Shown here piece by piece: positions 37,441-47,862 of a DNA stretch of 64,000 nt. The translations under genes and the position numbers were made by a program. The DNA is from Streptomyces sp. JH14 (GTDB lineage: Bacteria; Actinomycetota; Actinomycetes; Streptomycetales; Streptomycetaceae), in assembly GCF_029428675.1 (NCBI RefSeq), contig NZ_JAJNEL010000001.1, positions 2,046,001 through 2,110,000 of the forward strand, in the 5' to 3' direction. The notes below the pieces were generated by a model that did not search any database, was not told the origin of the DNA, and saw only the letters and a list, made by a program, of their open reading frames with translations. Numbering within the stretch: position 1 is the first letter of the stretch; each line of letters begins with the position of its first letter.

Positions 37441-37608
37441 GACGGGTGCGCGGCTGAACGGGCCGGCGGCGTCCGGACCGACCGGGTCCCGAGCGTGCGC
37501 AGCTGCTCCGGACCCATCCCCACGGCCGCCCTCACGCCCTTCGGCCCCAGGAGGCCTCAGCGGCTTCGGGCAGCTGCGCCGGCCTCCGGTCACCGGACGG
37601 GGCGGCTC

Positions 37609-38574
37609 TCAGAACCCGAGCTTGCGCAGCTGCTTGGGGTCGCGCTGCCAGTCCTTGGCGACCTTCACATGCAGGTCCAGGAAGACCGGCGTACCGAGCA
37701 GCGCCTCGATGTGCTTGCGCGACTTCGTGCCGACCTCCTTCAGCCGCTGGCCCTTCGGGCCGATGATGATGCCCTTCTGGCTGGGCCGCTCGATGTAGAC
37801 GTTCGCGTGGATGTCGAGCAGCGGCTTGTCCGCGGGCCGGTCCTCGCGCGGCAGCATCTCCTCGACGACGACCGCGATGGAGTGCGGCAGCTCGTCGCGT
37901 ACGCCCTCGAGCGCGGCCTCACGGATCAGCTCCGCGACCATGACCATCTCGGGCTCGTCGGTGAGGTCGCCCTCCGGGTAGAGCGGCGGGCTCTCGGGCA
38001 GCAGCGGGGCGATCAGATCGGCCAGCAGATCGACCTGCTTGTCCTTCACGGCGGAGACCGGAATGATCTCGGCCCACACGAGGCCGAGCTCCTCGCCGAG
38101 GCGGGAGACGGCGAGCAGCTGTTCGGCGAGCTGCTTCGAGTCGACCAGGTCGGTCTTGGTGATGATCGCGATCTTCGGGGTCTTCTTGATGCCCGCGAGT
38201 TCCTTGGCGATGAACTTGTCGCCGGGACCGAGCTTCTGGTCGGCGGGCAGGCAGAAGCCGATGACGTCGACCTCGGCCCAGGTGGTGCGGACCACGTCGT
38301 TGAGCCGCTCGCCCAGCAGGGTGCGCGGCTTGTGGAGACCTGGGGTGTCGACCAGGATCAGCTGCGCGTCTTCGCGGTGCACGATGCCACGCACCGTGTG
38401 CCGGGTGGTCTGGGGCCGGTTGGAGGTGATTGCCACCTTCTGACCGACCAGAGCGTTCGTAAGGGTGGACTTGCCCGCGTTGGGGCGGCCCACGAAGCAG
38501 GCGAAGCCGGCCCGGTGGGGGGCGTTGTTCTCAGCCTGCTGCGCAGCAGCTTCTGGGTTCGGTCGAGCGCTCAT
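37609..38574 (-). CDS. era: GTPase Era
   Basis: 321 residues (ATG 38574; ATG 38583 also possible). G1 GRPNAGKST, G2 around NRPQTTRHT, G3 DTPG, G4 TKTD and G5 SAVK are all present; the C-terminal KH domain has IIIGPKGQRLKEVG. Era binds 16S rRNA 3' end and aids 30S maturation. It closes a long cluster transcribed as phoH-ybeY-corC-yjbR-(cdd-like)-era. Confidence 0.96.
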   Translation of the reverse strand: MSARPNPEAAAQQAENNAPHRAGFACFVGRPNAGKSTLTNALVGQKVAITSNRPQTTRHTVRGIVHREDAQLILVDTPGLHKPRTLLGERLNDVVRTTWAEVDVIGFCLPADQKLGPGDKFIAKELAGIKKTPKIAIITKTDLVDSKQLAEQLLAVSRLGEELGLVWAEIIPVSAVKDKQVDLLADLIAPLLPESPPLYPEGDLTDEPEMVMVAELIREAALEGVRDELPHSIAVVVEEMLPREDRPADKPLLDIHANVYIERPSQKGIIIGPKGQRLKEVGTKSRKHIEALLGTPVFLDLHVKVAKDWQRDPKQLRKLGF

Positions 38575-38699
38575 GGCGCCCATTGTCCCCGATCCCGGGG
38601 GTCCCGCCGCACAGTGGGCCGCCTGACCGCTCGCCGGGCGTCGTCCCGGGCCGTACGGACACGGCTCGGCGGGCACCGGTCCACGGATGTGGACGCTGC

Positions 38700-38723
38700 G
38701 CGGGAGGGGCTTCGCCCTCCCGC
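38700..38723. terminator. Terminator after the deaminase-like gene
   Basis: Perfect 9-bp stem (38700-38708 with 38715-38723) with a stable GCTTCG loop, just past the stop at 38730. Confidence 0.6.
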
Positions 38724-38729
38724 CCGATG

Positions 38730-39083
38730 TCAGCCGGCCGTCACGCTGACCCGCAGCACACCGTCCGGCCCGGCCAGCAGCACCGGGGTGGCCGGGCCGC
38801 CCAGGTCCCGTACCGCCGCCCGGTCCGCATCCGACGGGGCCTCGGCCTCGGAGACGATCGCCGCCGCTTCCAGAGACGTGGCACCGCTGGCCACCGCCAT
38901 CGCAACGGCGGTCTGCAGGGCGCTGAGCTTCAGCGACTCCAGCTGAACGGTGCCCGCGACATACGTACGTCCGGTCTCGTCCCGCACGGCCGCACCCTCC
39001 GGTACACCGTTGCGGGCGCGGGCGCTGCGCGCCAGAGTGACGATCTTGCGGTCCTCGGGGCCGAGGTCGGTGCTCTCAGTCAT
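38730..39083 (-). CDS. Cytidine deaminase-like protein lacking zinc ligands
   Basis: 117 residues. The length, fold pattern (RNGVPEGAAVRDETGRTYVAGTV, then LSALQTAVAMAVASGA) and conserved position before era match actinobacterial proteins annotated as cytidine deaminase. However, the protein contains no Cys and no His at all: the usual HAE/CAE and PCxxC zinc motifs are gone, so it cannot be a zinc hydrolase of the normal kind. It may be a structural or regulatory relative. It has its own hairpin terminator. Confidence 0.75.
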   Translation of the reverse strand: MTESTDLGPEDRKIVTLARSARARNGVPEGAAVRDETGRTYVAGTVQLESLKLSALQTAVAMAVASGATSLEAAAIVSEAEAPSDADRAAVRDLGGPATPVLLAGPDGVLRVSVTAG

Positions 39084-39303
39084 GTGCCGAGCATACGAAC
39101 CGGCCGGACGGGAAAGGCACGCGGGCGGCCCCCCGATCCTGACGCAGCCGGCCCGGCACCCGCCGACCGGGGCCCTGTCCCGGCCCGCCCGGCGTTCGAG
39201 CCCCGGGGTCCGGGGAGGAGTCCACGAGAATCCGGCCCGCCCGGCGTGTGAGGACCACGGGCACGGGGCCCGGCCCCGGTGCCGGAGGGTGCGGGCAGGG
39301 GAA

Positions 39304-39657
39304 CTACCCCCGGTCCAGCCGCAGCCGCTCGGCCCGCGGCAACCCCGCCACCACCAGGTCGTACGAGTCCTCGATCAGCTCCCGCAGCACCCGCCCCGGC
39401 ACCCCGGACACCGTCACCGTGTTCCAGTGCCGCTTGTTCATGTGCCAGCCCGGCACGATCGCCGCGTACTCCTCCCGCAACCGCACCGCGTCATCCGGAT
39501 CGCACTTCAGATTGACCGTCAGCGGCCGCGCGTCCAGCGTGCTCAGGGCGAACATCTTGCCGAGCACCTTGAACACCGAGGTCTCCGGTCCGAACGGAAA
39601 CTCCTCGACGCTCGCGTTGAAGTCCAGACAGAACGCCCTCAGCTCCTGGGGAGTCAC
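39304..39657 (-). CDS. MmcQ/YjbR family DNA-binding protein
   Basis: 117 residues with GTG start at 39657 that overlaps the CorC-type gene stop (GTGA). The family pattern is complete: PFGPETSVFKVLGKMFALST, NLKCDPDDAVRLREEY, and MNKRHWNTVTV. These CyaY-like-fold proteins bind DNA in a few structural studies, but their biological role is open. It lies in the translationally coupled ybeY-corC-yjbR run. Confidence 0.9.
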   Translation of the reverse strand: MTPQELRAFCLDFNASVEEFPFGPETSVFKVLGKMFALSTLDARPLTVNLKCDPDDAVRLREEYAAIVPGWHMNKRHWNTVTVSGVPGRVLRELIEDSYDLVVAGLPRAERLRLDRG

Positions 39658-40964
39658 TCCGTCCTCGCCCCTTCCGGCCCCTGGGGCTCCTGCGGTTCCT
39701 CCGGCTCCACCAGCACCGTGACGATCTTGTTCCGACGTCCCGCCGGAGACTCCGCGGTCAGCCTCAGCCGGCGCCCGTCGGGAAGGTCCACGACCGATGA
39801 CGCCCCGGCGATCGGTACCCGGCCCAGCGCCTTCGCGAGCAGCCCGCCGACCGTTTCCACGTCCTCGTCGTCGTACTCGTCGAGGCCGAACAGCTCCCCG
39901 AGGTCGCCGATGTCGAGTCGGGCGGTCACCCGGAAGCAGCCGTTCTCCAGCTCCTGGACGGGCGGGAGTTCACGGTCGTACTCGTCGGTGATCTCACCGA
40001 CGATCTCCTCCAGGATGTCCTCGATCGTGACGATCCCCGCCGTACCGCCGTACTCGTCGATGACGACGGCGACATGGCTTCGGTCCTGCTGCATCTCGCG
40101 CAGCAGATCCCCGGCGTTCTTCGTGTCCGGCACGAACGCCGCCGGACGCATCGCCGTGGACACCAGATCCGCTTCCGACTCCCGGTTGATGTGCGTCTTG
40201 CGGACGAGGTCCTTGAGGTAGACGATCCCCACGATGTCGTCCTCGTTCTCCCCGGTGACCGGGATCCGCGAGAACCCCGAGCGCAGAGCCAGGGTCAGCG
40301 CCTGCCGGATCGTCTTGTACCGCTCGATGCAGACCAGGTCCGTCCGCGGCACCATCACCTCGCGTACGAGCGTGTCGCCGAGCTCGAAGACGGAGTGCAC
40401 CATGCGCCGTTCATCGTCCTCGATCAGCGACTCCTGCTCGGCGAGGTCGACCATCGCCCGCAGTTCGGCCTCGCTCGCGAACGGGCCCTTGCGGAACCCC
40501 TTGCCGGGTGTGAGCGCGTTGCCCAGCAGGATCAGCAGCTGCGGGATCGGGCCCATGATCCTGGCCAGCGGCAGGAGCACGTACGCCGCCGCCGTCGCCG
40601 TGTTCAGCGGGTGCTGCCGGCCGATGGTCCTCGGCGAGACCCCGATGGCGACGTACGAGACGAGGACCATCACGCCCATCGCGACGGCCAGCGCCTCCCA
40701 GGTCTCCCGGAACTCCTGCAGGCAGGCGTACGTGACGAGCACCCCCGCCGCCATCTCGCAGGCGACCCGCACCAGCAGCGCGACGTTGAGATAGCGGGTC
40801 GGGTCCGCCGCGACCTGCTCCAGCTTGTCGCTGCCACGGCGCCCGGACCGGACCGCCTCGGCGGCCCGGAAGCTCGACGTCCGGGCGATGCCCGCCTCGG
40901 CGCACGCCGCGAGCCAGCCGACGACGATCAGCAGGCCGGCTCCGGTGATGAGGGGGACGCTCAC
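39654..40964 (-). CDS. CNNM/CorC-type hemolysin family protein with CBS domains
   Basis: 436 residues from GTG 40964, which overlaps the ybeY stop (GTGA). The N-terminal DUF21/CNNM domain holds three to four membrane helices (about 1-150). A CBS pair follows ([15 protein letters not shown] onward and [17 protein letters not shown]...[23 protein letters not shown]), then a C-terminal CorC_HlyC domain. Related proteins act in magnesium/cobalt homeostasis; transport direction here is unproven. Confidence 0.92.
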   Translation of the reverse strand: MSVPLITGAGLLIVVGWLAACAEAGIARTSSFRAAEAVRSGRRGSDKLEQVAADPTRYLNVALLVRVACEMAAGVLVTYACLQEFRETWEALAVAMGVMVLVSYVAIGVSPRTIGRQHPLNTATAAAYVLLPLARIMGPIPQLLILLGNALTPGKGFRKGPFASEAELRAMVDLAEQESLIEDDERRMVHSVFELGDTLVREVMVPRTDLVCIERYKTIRQALTLALRSGFSRIPVTGENEDDIVGIVYLKDLVRKTHINRESEADLVSTAMRPAAFVPDTKNAGDLLREMQQDRSHVAVVIDEYGGTAGIVTIEDILEEIVGEITDEYDRELPPVQELENGCFRVTARLDIGDLGELFGLDEYDDEDVETVGGLLAKALGRVPIAGASSVVDLPDGRRLRLTAESPAGRRNKIVTVLVEPEEPQEPQGPEGARTE

Positions 40965-41458
40965 GACACGGTCGGGGCGGGCGACGGACCGGTCAGGCCG
41001 TGTTCGGCGCGCCAGCCGTCGACGATCGCCGCCTGGAGGCCGAACATCTCGGCCTTCTCGTCCGGCTCCTCGTGGTCGTACCCCAGCAGGTGCAGCACGC
41101 CGTGGACGGCGAGGAGCTGGAGCTCCTCGTCCATGGAGTGCTGCGTCGGCGCGTCCTCGCCCTGCTTCTTCGCCACCTCCGGGCAGAGCACGATGTCGCC
41201 GAGGAGCCCCTGCGGGGGCTCCTCGTCGTCCTTGGCCGGCGGACGCAGCTCGTCCATCGGGAAGGACATGACGTCCGTGGGACCCGGCAGGTCCATCCAC
41301 TGGACGTGGAGCTGCTCCATGGCGTCGGCGTCCACCACGATCACCGAGAGTTCGGAGAGCGGGTGGATCCGCATCCGCGCGAGCGCATAGCGGGCGATGT
41401 CGAGGATCGCCTGCTCGTCGACCTCGGTTCCGGACTCGTTGTTGACGTCGATCGACAT
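40961..41458 (-). CDS. ybeY: Endoribonuclease YbeY
   Basis: 165 residues. The zinc site is [11 protein letters not shown], ligands H119, H123, H129. [10 protein letters not shown] precedes it as in all YbeY proteins. The enzyme matures 16S rRNA and takes part in ribosome quality control. phoH ends 12 bases before its ATG at 41458, and the next gene overlaps its stop, so the set is one operon. Confidence 0.96.
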   Translation of the reverse strand: MSIDVNNESGTEVDEQAILDIARYALARMRIHPLSELSVIVVDADAMEQLHVQWMDLPGPTDVMSFPMDELRPPAKDDEEPPQGLLGDIVLCPEVAKKQGEDAPTQHSMDEELQLLAVHGVLHLLGYDHEEPDEKAEMFGLQAAIVDGWRAEHGLTGPSPAPTVS

Positions 41459-41470
41459 GGTGCGCTGCGA

Positions 41471-42487
<1,017 letters not shown>

Positions 42488-42600
42488 GGGCCGGCCCTCA
42501 GGCCTGCACATACCTCCCGTTGCAGGGTTCTCGCTGCTCGACAACCTCTGGATTACCAAGCGTACGACTCCGCACCGACAACACCGAGAGCTTTTTCGCA

Positions 42601-42648
42601 CGCACGTACACCGCTGCGCGCGTACACCGTTGCGCGCGTACACCGCTG
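42601..42648 (+). repeat. Three 16-bp tandem repeats upstream of phoH
   Basis: Units 42601-42616, 42617-42632 and 42633-42648 share CGCGCGTACACCGCTG with one or two changes; a partial fourth unit follows. The segment lies between phoH and the PfkB kinase gene. Confidence 0.75.
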
Positions 42649-42686
42649 CGTACGCCCGCCCCGCCCGACGCCCACCCGTCCGGCCG

Positions 42687-43790
42687 TCACGCCGGGCGGC
42701 GGAAGCCGATCGTCGGTACGGCCCGGCGCAGCGGCCAGGGCCGGGCGGCCGCGGGCAGCAGGCTCTCCAGGAACGCGTACCGCTGCAGCGCCGCCGGTTC
42801 CTGGCTGTCGCAGGTGCGGACCTGCTGCCACCAGGCGGCGATCTCCGCCCAGCCCGGCGCCGAAAGGGACCCGCCGAACTCCTGGACGGAGAGCGCCGCC
42901 GTCAGTCCGGCGAAGGCCAGCCGGTCGGCCAGCGGCCAGTCCGCCAGGGTGCCGGTGACGAATCCGGCGACGAAGACGTCACCCGCTCCGGTCGGATCGA
43001 GTGCCTCGACCTCGATCGCGGGCACCTCGGCGGTGACGCCGGTGGCGGCGTCCACCGCGTACGCGCCCTCCGCGCCCAGCGTGACGACAGCGAGCGGTAC
43101 CCGTTCGGCCAGGGCGTGGGCGGCGGCGCGCGGGCAGTCGGTGCGGGTGTAGCGCATCGCCTCCTGCGCGTTGGGCAGGAAGGCCTGGCAGTGCTCCAGG
43201 TCGGGAAGCGCGTCCAGGTCCCAGCGGCCGGTCTCGTCCCAGCCGACGTCGGCGAAGATCCGGGCGCCATGCCGGGCGGCGGTGGCCACCCACGGTTCGC
43301 TGCGGCCGGGGACGAGGGAGGCGACGGCTGCGCGGGCGCGCGGCGGACAGTGCGGGAAGGTCCGGTTCGCGGGGGCGGCGGGCGGCGGGGCCTCGTGCCC
43401 GTGCGAGACCATCGTCCGTTCGCCCTCGTACGCCATCGAGACGGTCACCGGCGAGTGCCAGCCGCGGACGGTGTGCGACATGGAGAGGTCGATGCCCTCA
43501 CCCTGTTCGAGGGCGTCCCAGCAGTACTCCCCGTAGTGGTCGTCGCCGAATGCCGCGGCGAGCGAGGTGTGCAGTCCGAGCCGGGCCAGTGCAGTGGCCA
43601 TGTTGGCAACGCCGCCGGGGCTGGAACCCATGCCGCGCGCCCAGGACTCGGTGCCGCGCACCGGGGCGCTGTCCAGTCCGGTGAAGACGATGTCGAGGAA
43701 GACCGTGCCGGTGAGGAACACATCGCAGTCGGGATCCTGCGGGGCGCGCAGCCCGTCCAGTGGGTCGATGTCTGGAATATCTGTGCTCAC
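42687..43790 (-). CDS. PfkB-family carbohydrate/nucleoside kinase
   Basis: 367 residues from GTG 43790, six bases after gggag. Ribokinase-fold features are the N-terminal GMGSSPGGVANMATALARLG glycine motif, the DVGWDETG centre, and the anion-hole/catalytic motif DPTGAGDVFVAGF. It phosphorylates a sugar or related alcohol with ATP, substrate unknown. It is divergent from an MFS gene, with a CRP-like palindrome between them. Confidence 0.9.
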   Translation of the reverse strand: MSTDIPDIDPLDGLRAPQDPDCDVFLTGTVFLDIVFTGLDSAPVRGTESWARGMGSSPGGVANMATALARLGLHTSLAAAFGDDHYGEYCWDALEQGEGIDLSMSHTVRGWHSPVTVSMAYEGERTMVSHGHEAPPPAAPANRTFPHCPPRARAAVASLVPGRSEPWVATAARHGARIFADVGWDETGRWDLDALPDLEHCQAFLPNAQEAMRYTRTDCPRAAAHALAERVPLAVVTLGAEGAYAVDAATGVTAEVPAIEVEALDPTGAGDVFVAGFVTGTLADWPLADRLAFAGLTAALSVQEFGGSLSAPGWAEIAAWWQQVRTCDSQEPAALQRYAFLESLLPAAARPWPLRRAVPTIGFRRPA

Positions 43791-44110
43791 CTTGCACTCC
43801 CCGGTCGTGGCAGATCCGGTCAGTGTGCCCGATGTGCGTACGCATCCGGAGGGTTCGCGCCGCCGTGCCGGAGGGCGTGCGCCGGTTCTGTATGCAAGGG
43901 CGCTGACCTGCGTAAACATTCGCCGATACCCGGCGCGTAAGACCGTAAACACATAAGTGACGTAGATCACACAGAGGCGCCTTTCGGTCAGCCGTGCGCA
44001 CTTGATACAAATTGGCGCGCGAGCGCCGCCATCGACGTGTGCGCCGCCTCCCCCCGTATTTTCCCTCATTGCCCTCCCCTGCCTTCTTCGGCATGTCTTC
44101 AGGAACGCCC
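43791..44110. other. Divergent promoter region of PfkB kinase and MFS gene
   Basis: No gene. It contains the 10-bp palindrome TGCGTACGCA (43835-43844), an AT-rich tract with GTAAACA copies at 43913-43918 and 43945-43951, and the CRP-like site at 43957-43970. Confidence 0.45.
43957..43970. promoter_or_regulatory. CRP-like site
   Basis: GTGA-N6-TCAC, a perfect match to the core arms of the Crp/Fnr-family palindrome, in the divergent region between the sugar kinase and MFS genes. Confidence 0.5.
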
Positions 44111-45469
44111 ATGTCCTCGCGCCCTCGCGCCGCATGGCCCCTGGTCGCCGTGTTCACCGCCGGTTACCTCGCTGCCTATCTGCTCCCCACCCTTGTCGGC
44201 CGTCTCTCCACCCATCTGGGGCTCAGCCCGGCCCAGGCCGGGCTGATCGGCAGTGCGCTGTTGCTGAGTTCGGCCACGGCCGGGTTCTCGCTGGCGGGCC
44301 GGGTCGAGGTGTACGGGCTGCGGGGACCGGCACGGATCGGGCTGGCCCTGGCCGTCCTGGGGTACGGCTGCGCCGCACTGGCGGGCTCCGTGCCGCTGGT
44401 CGTCCTGGGCGCGATGATCGGCGGCCTGGGCTCCGGTACGGCGACGGCGGTGGCCGCGGCCGGTATCGCCGCGCAGCGCGATCCGCACCGCACCTCGTCC
44501 CTGGGTCTGCTCAGCGTCTCCGCGACCGCGGGCGCCCTCTATCTGACGATGCCGCACCTGGGCGGCGGTCACCGGCTGCCGTTCGCCTCGATCGCACTGG
44601 TCGCCCTGCTCGTCTGGCCCGCCACCGCGCGGCTCGACGGCTCGGCGCACACCGGTGCCGGCGCGCCCGCCTCCGGCCGGCTGCCGCACCGCCGCTCCGG
44701 TCTGGTGCTGGCGGGCGGCATGCTCGTCTGGTCCATGGCGCAGAACGCGCTGTGGGGGGTCAGCAGCCGGATCGGGGTGGTCCAGGCCGGGCTCTCCGAG
44801 GTCACCGTCGGCGCGGTGTTCGCGGCCGCGCTCGGCGCCGCGCTGCTCGGTGTGATGGGCGCCGGGGTGCTCGGCGCACGGCTCGGCCGGGCCGTTCCGA
44901 TCGGTCTCGGCACGGTGGTCATCGCGGCCAGCATCGTGGTCAGCTCGTCGGCGGACGGGCTCGGTTCGTTCGCCACCGGCGAGATCACGTGGAACACCGT
45001 CTACCCGGTGGTCCTGTCGTATCTGATCGGTCTGGCCGCGGCCCTGGACGTACGCGGACGCTGGGCGGTCCTTGCGGGCTCCGCGTCGTCCGTCGGCGTG
45101 GCCTGCGGCCCGGTCCTCGGCAGTGTGCTGTCCGAGCTGGCCGGCTATCCGGCGATGGGGCTGGTCCTGGGCGCCGTGACGCTGCTGGTCGCCGCCCCGG
45201 TCACGGCCGTCGCGCTGCACACCGGTGGCCGTCCGCTGGTGCCCGGTTCGGTACGCCGCCGCGGTGGCGCACCCGCGGCCCTGCTCGCCGCCACCACCGG
45301 CACGCTGCCCGGTGCGGTGCCGAAGCTGGGTGCGCCCGAACAGGCCGTCGCGGAGATCAGCATGCCCGCGCTGCGCCGCAGGCGCCTGGGCAGGAACGCG
45401 TTCCGGACGGCCGGTCCTTCGGGTGCGGGCGGTCAGTCGAACGCGTACGCCTCGACCTCGGACAGATAG
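44111..45469 (+). CDS. MFS transporter
   Basis: 452 residues from ATG 44111, with AGGA about 8 bases upstream (ATG 44093 is an alternative). About 12 hydrophobic helices are seen, with a hydrophilic C-terminal tail of about 50 residues (RRRGGAPAALL to the end). No substrate motif is recognised; TM regions with GLGSGTATAVAAAGIAAQRD match MFS. The last 37 bases overlap the end of the convergent adenosine deaminase gene. Confidence 0.85.
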   Translation: MSSRPRAAWPLVAVFTAGYLAAYLLPTLVGRLSTHLGLSPAQAGLIGSALLLSSATAGFSLAGRVEVYGLRGPARIGLALAVLGYGCAALAGSVPLVVLGAMIGGLGSGTATAVAAAGIAAQRDPHRTSSLGLLSVSATAGALYLTMPHLGGGHRLPFASIALVALLVWPATARLDGSAHTGAGAPASGRLPHRRSGLVLAGGMLVWSMAQNALWGVSSRIGVVQAGLSEVTVGAVFAAALGAALLGVMGAGVLGARLGRAVPIGLGTVVIAASIVVSSSADGLGSFATGEITWNTVYPVVLSYLIGLAAALDVRGRWAVLAGSASSVGVACGPVLGSVLSELAGYPAMGLVLGAVTLLVAAPVTAVALHTGGRPLVPGSVRRRGGAPAALLAATTGTLPGAVPKLGAPEQAVAEISMPALRRRRLGRNAFRTAGPSGAGGQSNAYASTSDR

Positions 45470-46440
45470 CGCGCCCTGCGCTCCTCGTCGTGGTCGAGGA
45501 AGGCCGCCTCGAAGGAGTTCCTGGCCAGCGTGCGCAGCTGTTCGCGCTCCAGGCCGAGCGCCTCGTGGACGGCGTGGAAGGTGTCTCCGACGTATCCGCC
45601 GAAGTAGGCGGGGTCGTCGGAGTTCACCGTGCAGTGCAGTCCGGCGTCGAGCATGGCCCGCAGCGGATGCTGCTCCAGGGTGTCGACGGCGCGCAGCCGT
45701 ACGTTGGACAGCGGGCAGAGGGTGAGCGGCACCCGCTCGGCGACGAGCCGCTTCACCAGCTGCGGATCCTCCATGCAGCGCAGCCCGTGGTCGATGCGTT
45801 CGACGCCGAGCACGTCGAGTGCCTCCCGGATGTACTCGGGCGGACCCTCCTCGCCGGCGTGGGCGACCTTCCGCAACCCGAGTGCCGCGGCCGCCTCGTA
45901 CACCTCGCGGAACTTCGCGGGCGGGTGCCCGACCTCCGCCGAGTCGAGGCCCACGGCGCTGATCCGGTGCAGGTACGGCGTGGCGGCGTCGAGGGTCTCC
46001 AGGGCCGATGCGGCGGACTGGTCGCGCAGAAAACACATGATCAGCTGGGTGGAGATGCCGTGCTCCTCCTCGCTGCGGTCGAGCGCCCGGCCGAGTCCCT
46101 CGACGACGGTGCCGATCGGGACGCCGCGGGCGGTGTGCGCCTGCGGGTCGAAGAAGATCTCCGCGTGACGGACGCCCTGAGCGGCCGCGCGGGTGAGGTA
46201 GGCGTCGGCGAGCTGCTCGAAGTCGTCCTCGGTGCGCAGGACGGCCATCAGCGCGTAGTACAGGTCGAGGAAGGTCTGCAGATCGTCGAAGAGGTAGGCG
46301 GTGCGCAGCTCTTCGGTGTTCGCGTACGGCAGCTGCACGCCGTTGCGTGCGGCGAGGGCGAAGGCCAGCTCGGGTTCGAGGGTTCCTTCGATGTGGAGGT
46401 GGAGTTCGGCCTTGGGGATGTGCACGGTTTTCTCACTCAC
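45433..46440 (-). CDS. add: Adenosine deaminase
   Basis: 335 residues from GTG 46440 (GTG 46425 possible). The metal and catalytic set is complete: HLH (H14, H16) in ELHLHIEG, HAGEE in RKVAHAGEEGP with the catalytic Glu, HGLRC, and SDDP near residue 271. It deaminates adenosine to inosine in purine salvage. It starts 15 bases after the RNase Z gene and is likely co-transcribed with the HIT and rnz genes. Confidence 0.95.
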   Translation of the reverse strand: MSEKTVHIPKAELHLHIEGTLEPELAFALAARNGVQLPYANTEELRTAYLFDDLQTFLDLYYALMAVLRTEDDFEQLADAYLTRAAAQGVRHAEIFFDPQAHTARGVPIGTVVEGLGRALDRSEEEHGISTQLIMCFLRDQSAASALETLDAATPYLHRISAVGLDSAEVGHPPAKFREVYEAAAALGLRKVAHAGEEGPPEYIREALDVLGVERIDHGLRCMEDPQLVKRLVAERVPLTLCPLSNVRLRAVDTLEQHPLRAMLDAGLHCTVNSDDPAYFGGYVGDTFHAVHEALGLEREQLRTLARNSFEAAFLDHDEERRARYLSEVEAYAFD

Positions 46441-46454
46441 GGATGGCGGTGCGG

Positions 46455-47369
46455 TCACTGCTGTTGATGGCGGGTGGGGACGGGAACGCTTATCAGGTCC
46501 TGGGCGATGGTCAGTTCGCCCTCGAACCCGGCGGCGCGCGCCTGGTCCGCGAAGTCGTCCGGTTCCGCGTACCGCTGCGAGAAGTGCGTCAGTACCAGAT
46601 GCCGTACGCCCGCGTCCCGGGCCACCCGGGCGGCCTGGCCCGCGGTGAGATGACCGTGGTCGGTGGCGAGCCGTTCGTCCTCGTCGAGGAAGGTCGACTC
46701 GATGACCAGCATGTCGCACCCCTCGGCCAGCGTGTACACGCCGTCGCAGAGTCTCGTGTCCATGATGAACGCGAACCGCTGTCCGCGCCTGCGCTCGGAG
46801 ACCTCGTCGAGACCGACCCCTCGCAGCGACCCCTCGCGCTGGATCCGTCCGACGTCCGGCCCGCTGATGCCGTGCTCGGCGAGCCTGGCGGGAAGCATGC
46901 GCTGCCGGTCGGGCTCGACGAGGCGGTAGCCGTACGACTCGACGGGGTGCGAGAGCTTGTGGGCGTACAGGGTGTACGCGTCCGTCTCGTCGACGATCCC
47001 GTCGGCGGCGACCGGGGCCTCGGCCAGCTCGACGGACTCGCGGTAGGCGGTCGCGTACCGCAGCCGCTCGAAGAAGTGCCGGCCGCTCGCCGGGTAGTGC
47101 GCGGTGACGGGGTGCGGGACCTGGTCGAGGTTGATCCGCTGGATCACGCCCGCCAGGCCGAGGGAGTGGTCGCCGTGGAAGTGCGTGACGCAGATCCGGT
47201 TGATGTCGTGCGCGGCGACGCCGGCCCGCAGCATCTGGCGCTGGGTGCCCTCGCCCGGGTCGAAGAGGATGCCCTCGCCGTCCCAGCGCAGCAGATAGCC
47301 GTTGTGGTTGCGGTGCCGGGTGGGCACCTGACTGGCGGTGCCGAGGACGACGAGTTCGCGTACGGACAT
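46455..47369 (-). CDS. rnz: Ribonuclease Z-type metallo-beta-lactamase fold protein
   Basis: 304 residues from ATG 47369. The metal motif is [11 protein letters not shown] (H63, H65, D67, H68); distal ligands are in MDTRL and [10 protein letters not shown], which carries the HST/HF loop of RNase Z. It has the exosite arm region between about 150 and 200. RNase Z trims the 3' ends of tRNA precursors. The upstream HIT gene overlaps by 14 bases on the N-terminal side if the longer frame is ignored; the genes are in one run. Confidence 0.92.
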   Translation of the reverse strand: MSVRELVVLGTASQVPTRHRNHNGYLLRWDGEGILFDPGEGTQRQMLRAGVAAHDINRICVTHFHGDHSLGLAGVIQRINLDQVPHPVTAHYPASGRHFFERLRYATAYRESVELAEAPVAADGIVDETDAYTLYAHKLSHPVESYGYRLVEPDRQRMLPARLAEHGISGPDVGRIQREGSLRGVGLDEVSERRRGQRFAFIMDTRLCDGVYTLAEGCDMLVIESTFLDEDERLATDHGHLTAGQAARVARDAGVRHLVLTHFSQRYAEPDDFADQARAAGFEGELTIAQDLISVPVPTRHQQQ

Positions 47370-47383
47370 GGTGCGGTGGCCCG

Positions 47384-47743
47384 TTATCCGGGGGGCCACT
47401 GCATCCCGCGGCCGCCCAGGACGTGGGCGTGCGCGTGGAAGACGGTCTGTCCGGCGCCGCTGCCGGTGTTGAAGACGACCCGGTATCCGGTGTCGGTGAT
47501 CTTCTCGTCGGCGGCCACGTGCCCGGCCTCACGCAGTATGTCGGCGGCGATCTGCGGTTCGGCGGCGGCAAGGGTGGCGGCGTCCCGGTGGTGGACGCGA
47601 GGGATGATGAGAATGTGGGTGGGGGCCTGGGGGTTGATGTCGCGGAAGGCGACGGTCGTCTCGGTCTCGCGGACGATGGTTGCCGGGATGTCTCCCGAGA
47701 CGATCTTGCAGAACAGGCAGTCGGACTGCGGTTCTCCCGCCAT
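47384..47743 (-). CDS. HIT family nucleotide-binding hydrolase
   Basis: 119 residues. The histidine triad HAHAHVLGG has H103, H105 and H107. CLFC (9-12) with a later His makes the zinc site of the Hint/PKCI group. Members hydrolyse purine nucleoside phosphoramidates. Starts at ATG 47743 and runs into the rnz-add unit, 14 bases before rnz. Confidence 0.94.
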   Translation of the reverse strand: MAGEPQSDCLFCKIVSGDIPATIVRETETTVAFRDINPQAPTHILIIPRVHHRDAATLAAAEPQIAADILREAGHVAADEKITDTGYRVVFNTGSGAGQTVFHAHAHVLGGRGMQWPPG

Positions 47744-47824
47744 GGCCGGGCTCCTCGGTCGCGTGGTTGATCTCTACACCGGCATGCTATCCGGCGGGGG
47801 TGCGCGGTCGGCGAGGCTGTGGGA

Positions 47825-47858
47825 GCGGGGCGGGCGCGCCTTCGGCGCCCCGCCCCGC
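47825..47858. terminator. Terminator of S41 peptidase gene
   Basis: GC-rich hairpin with a 10-bp outer stem and CCTTCGG loop, just past the stop at 47863. Confidence 0.6.
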
Positions 47859-47862
47859 CCGC

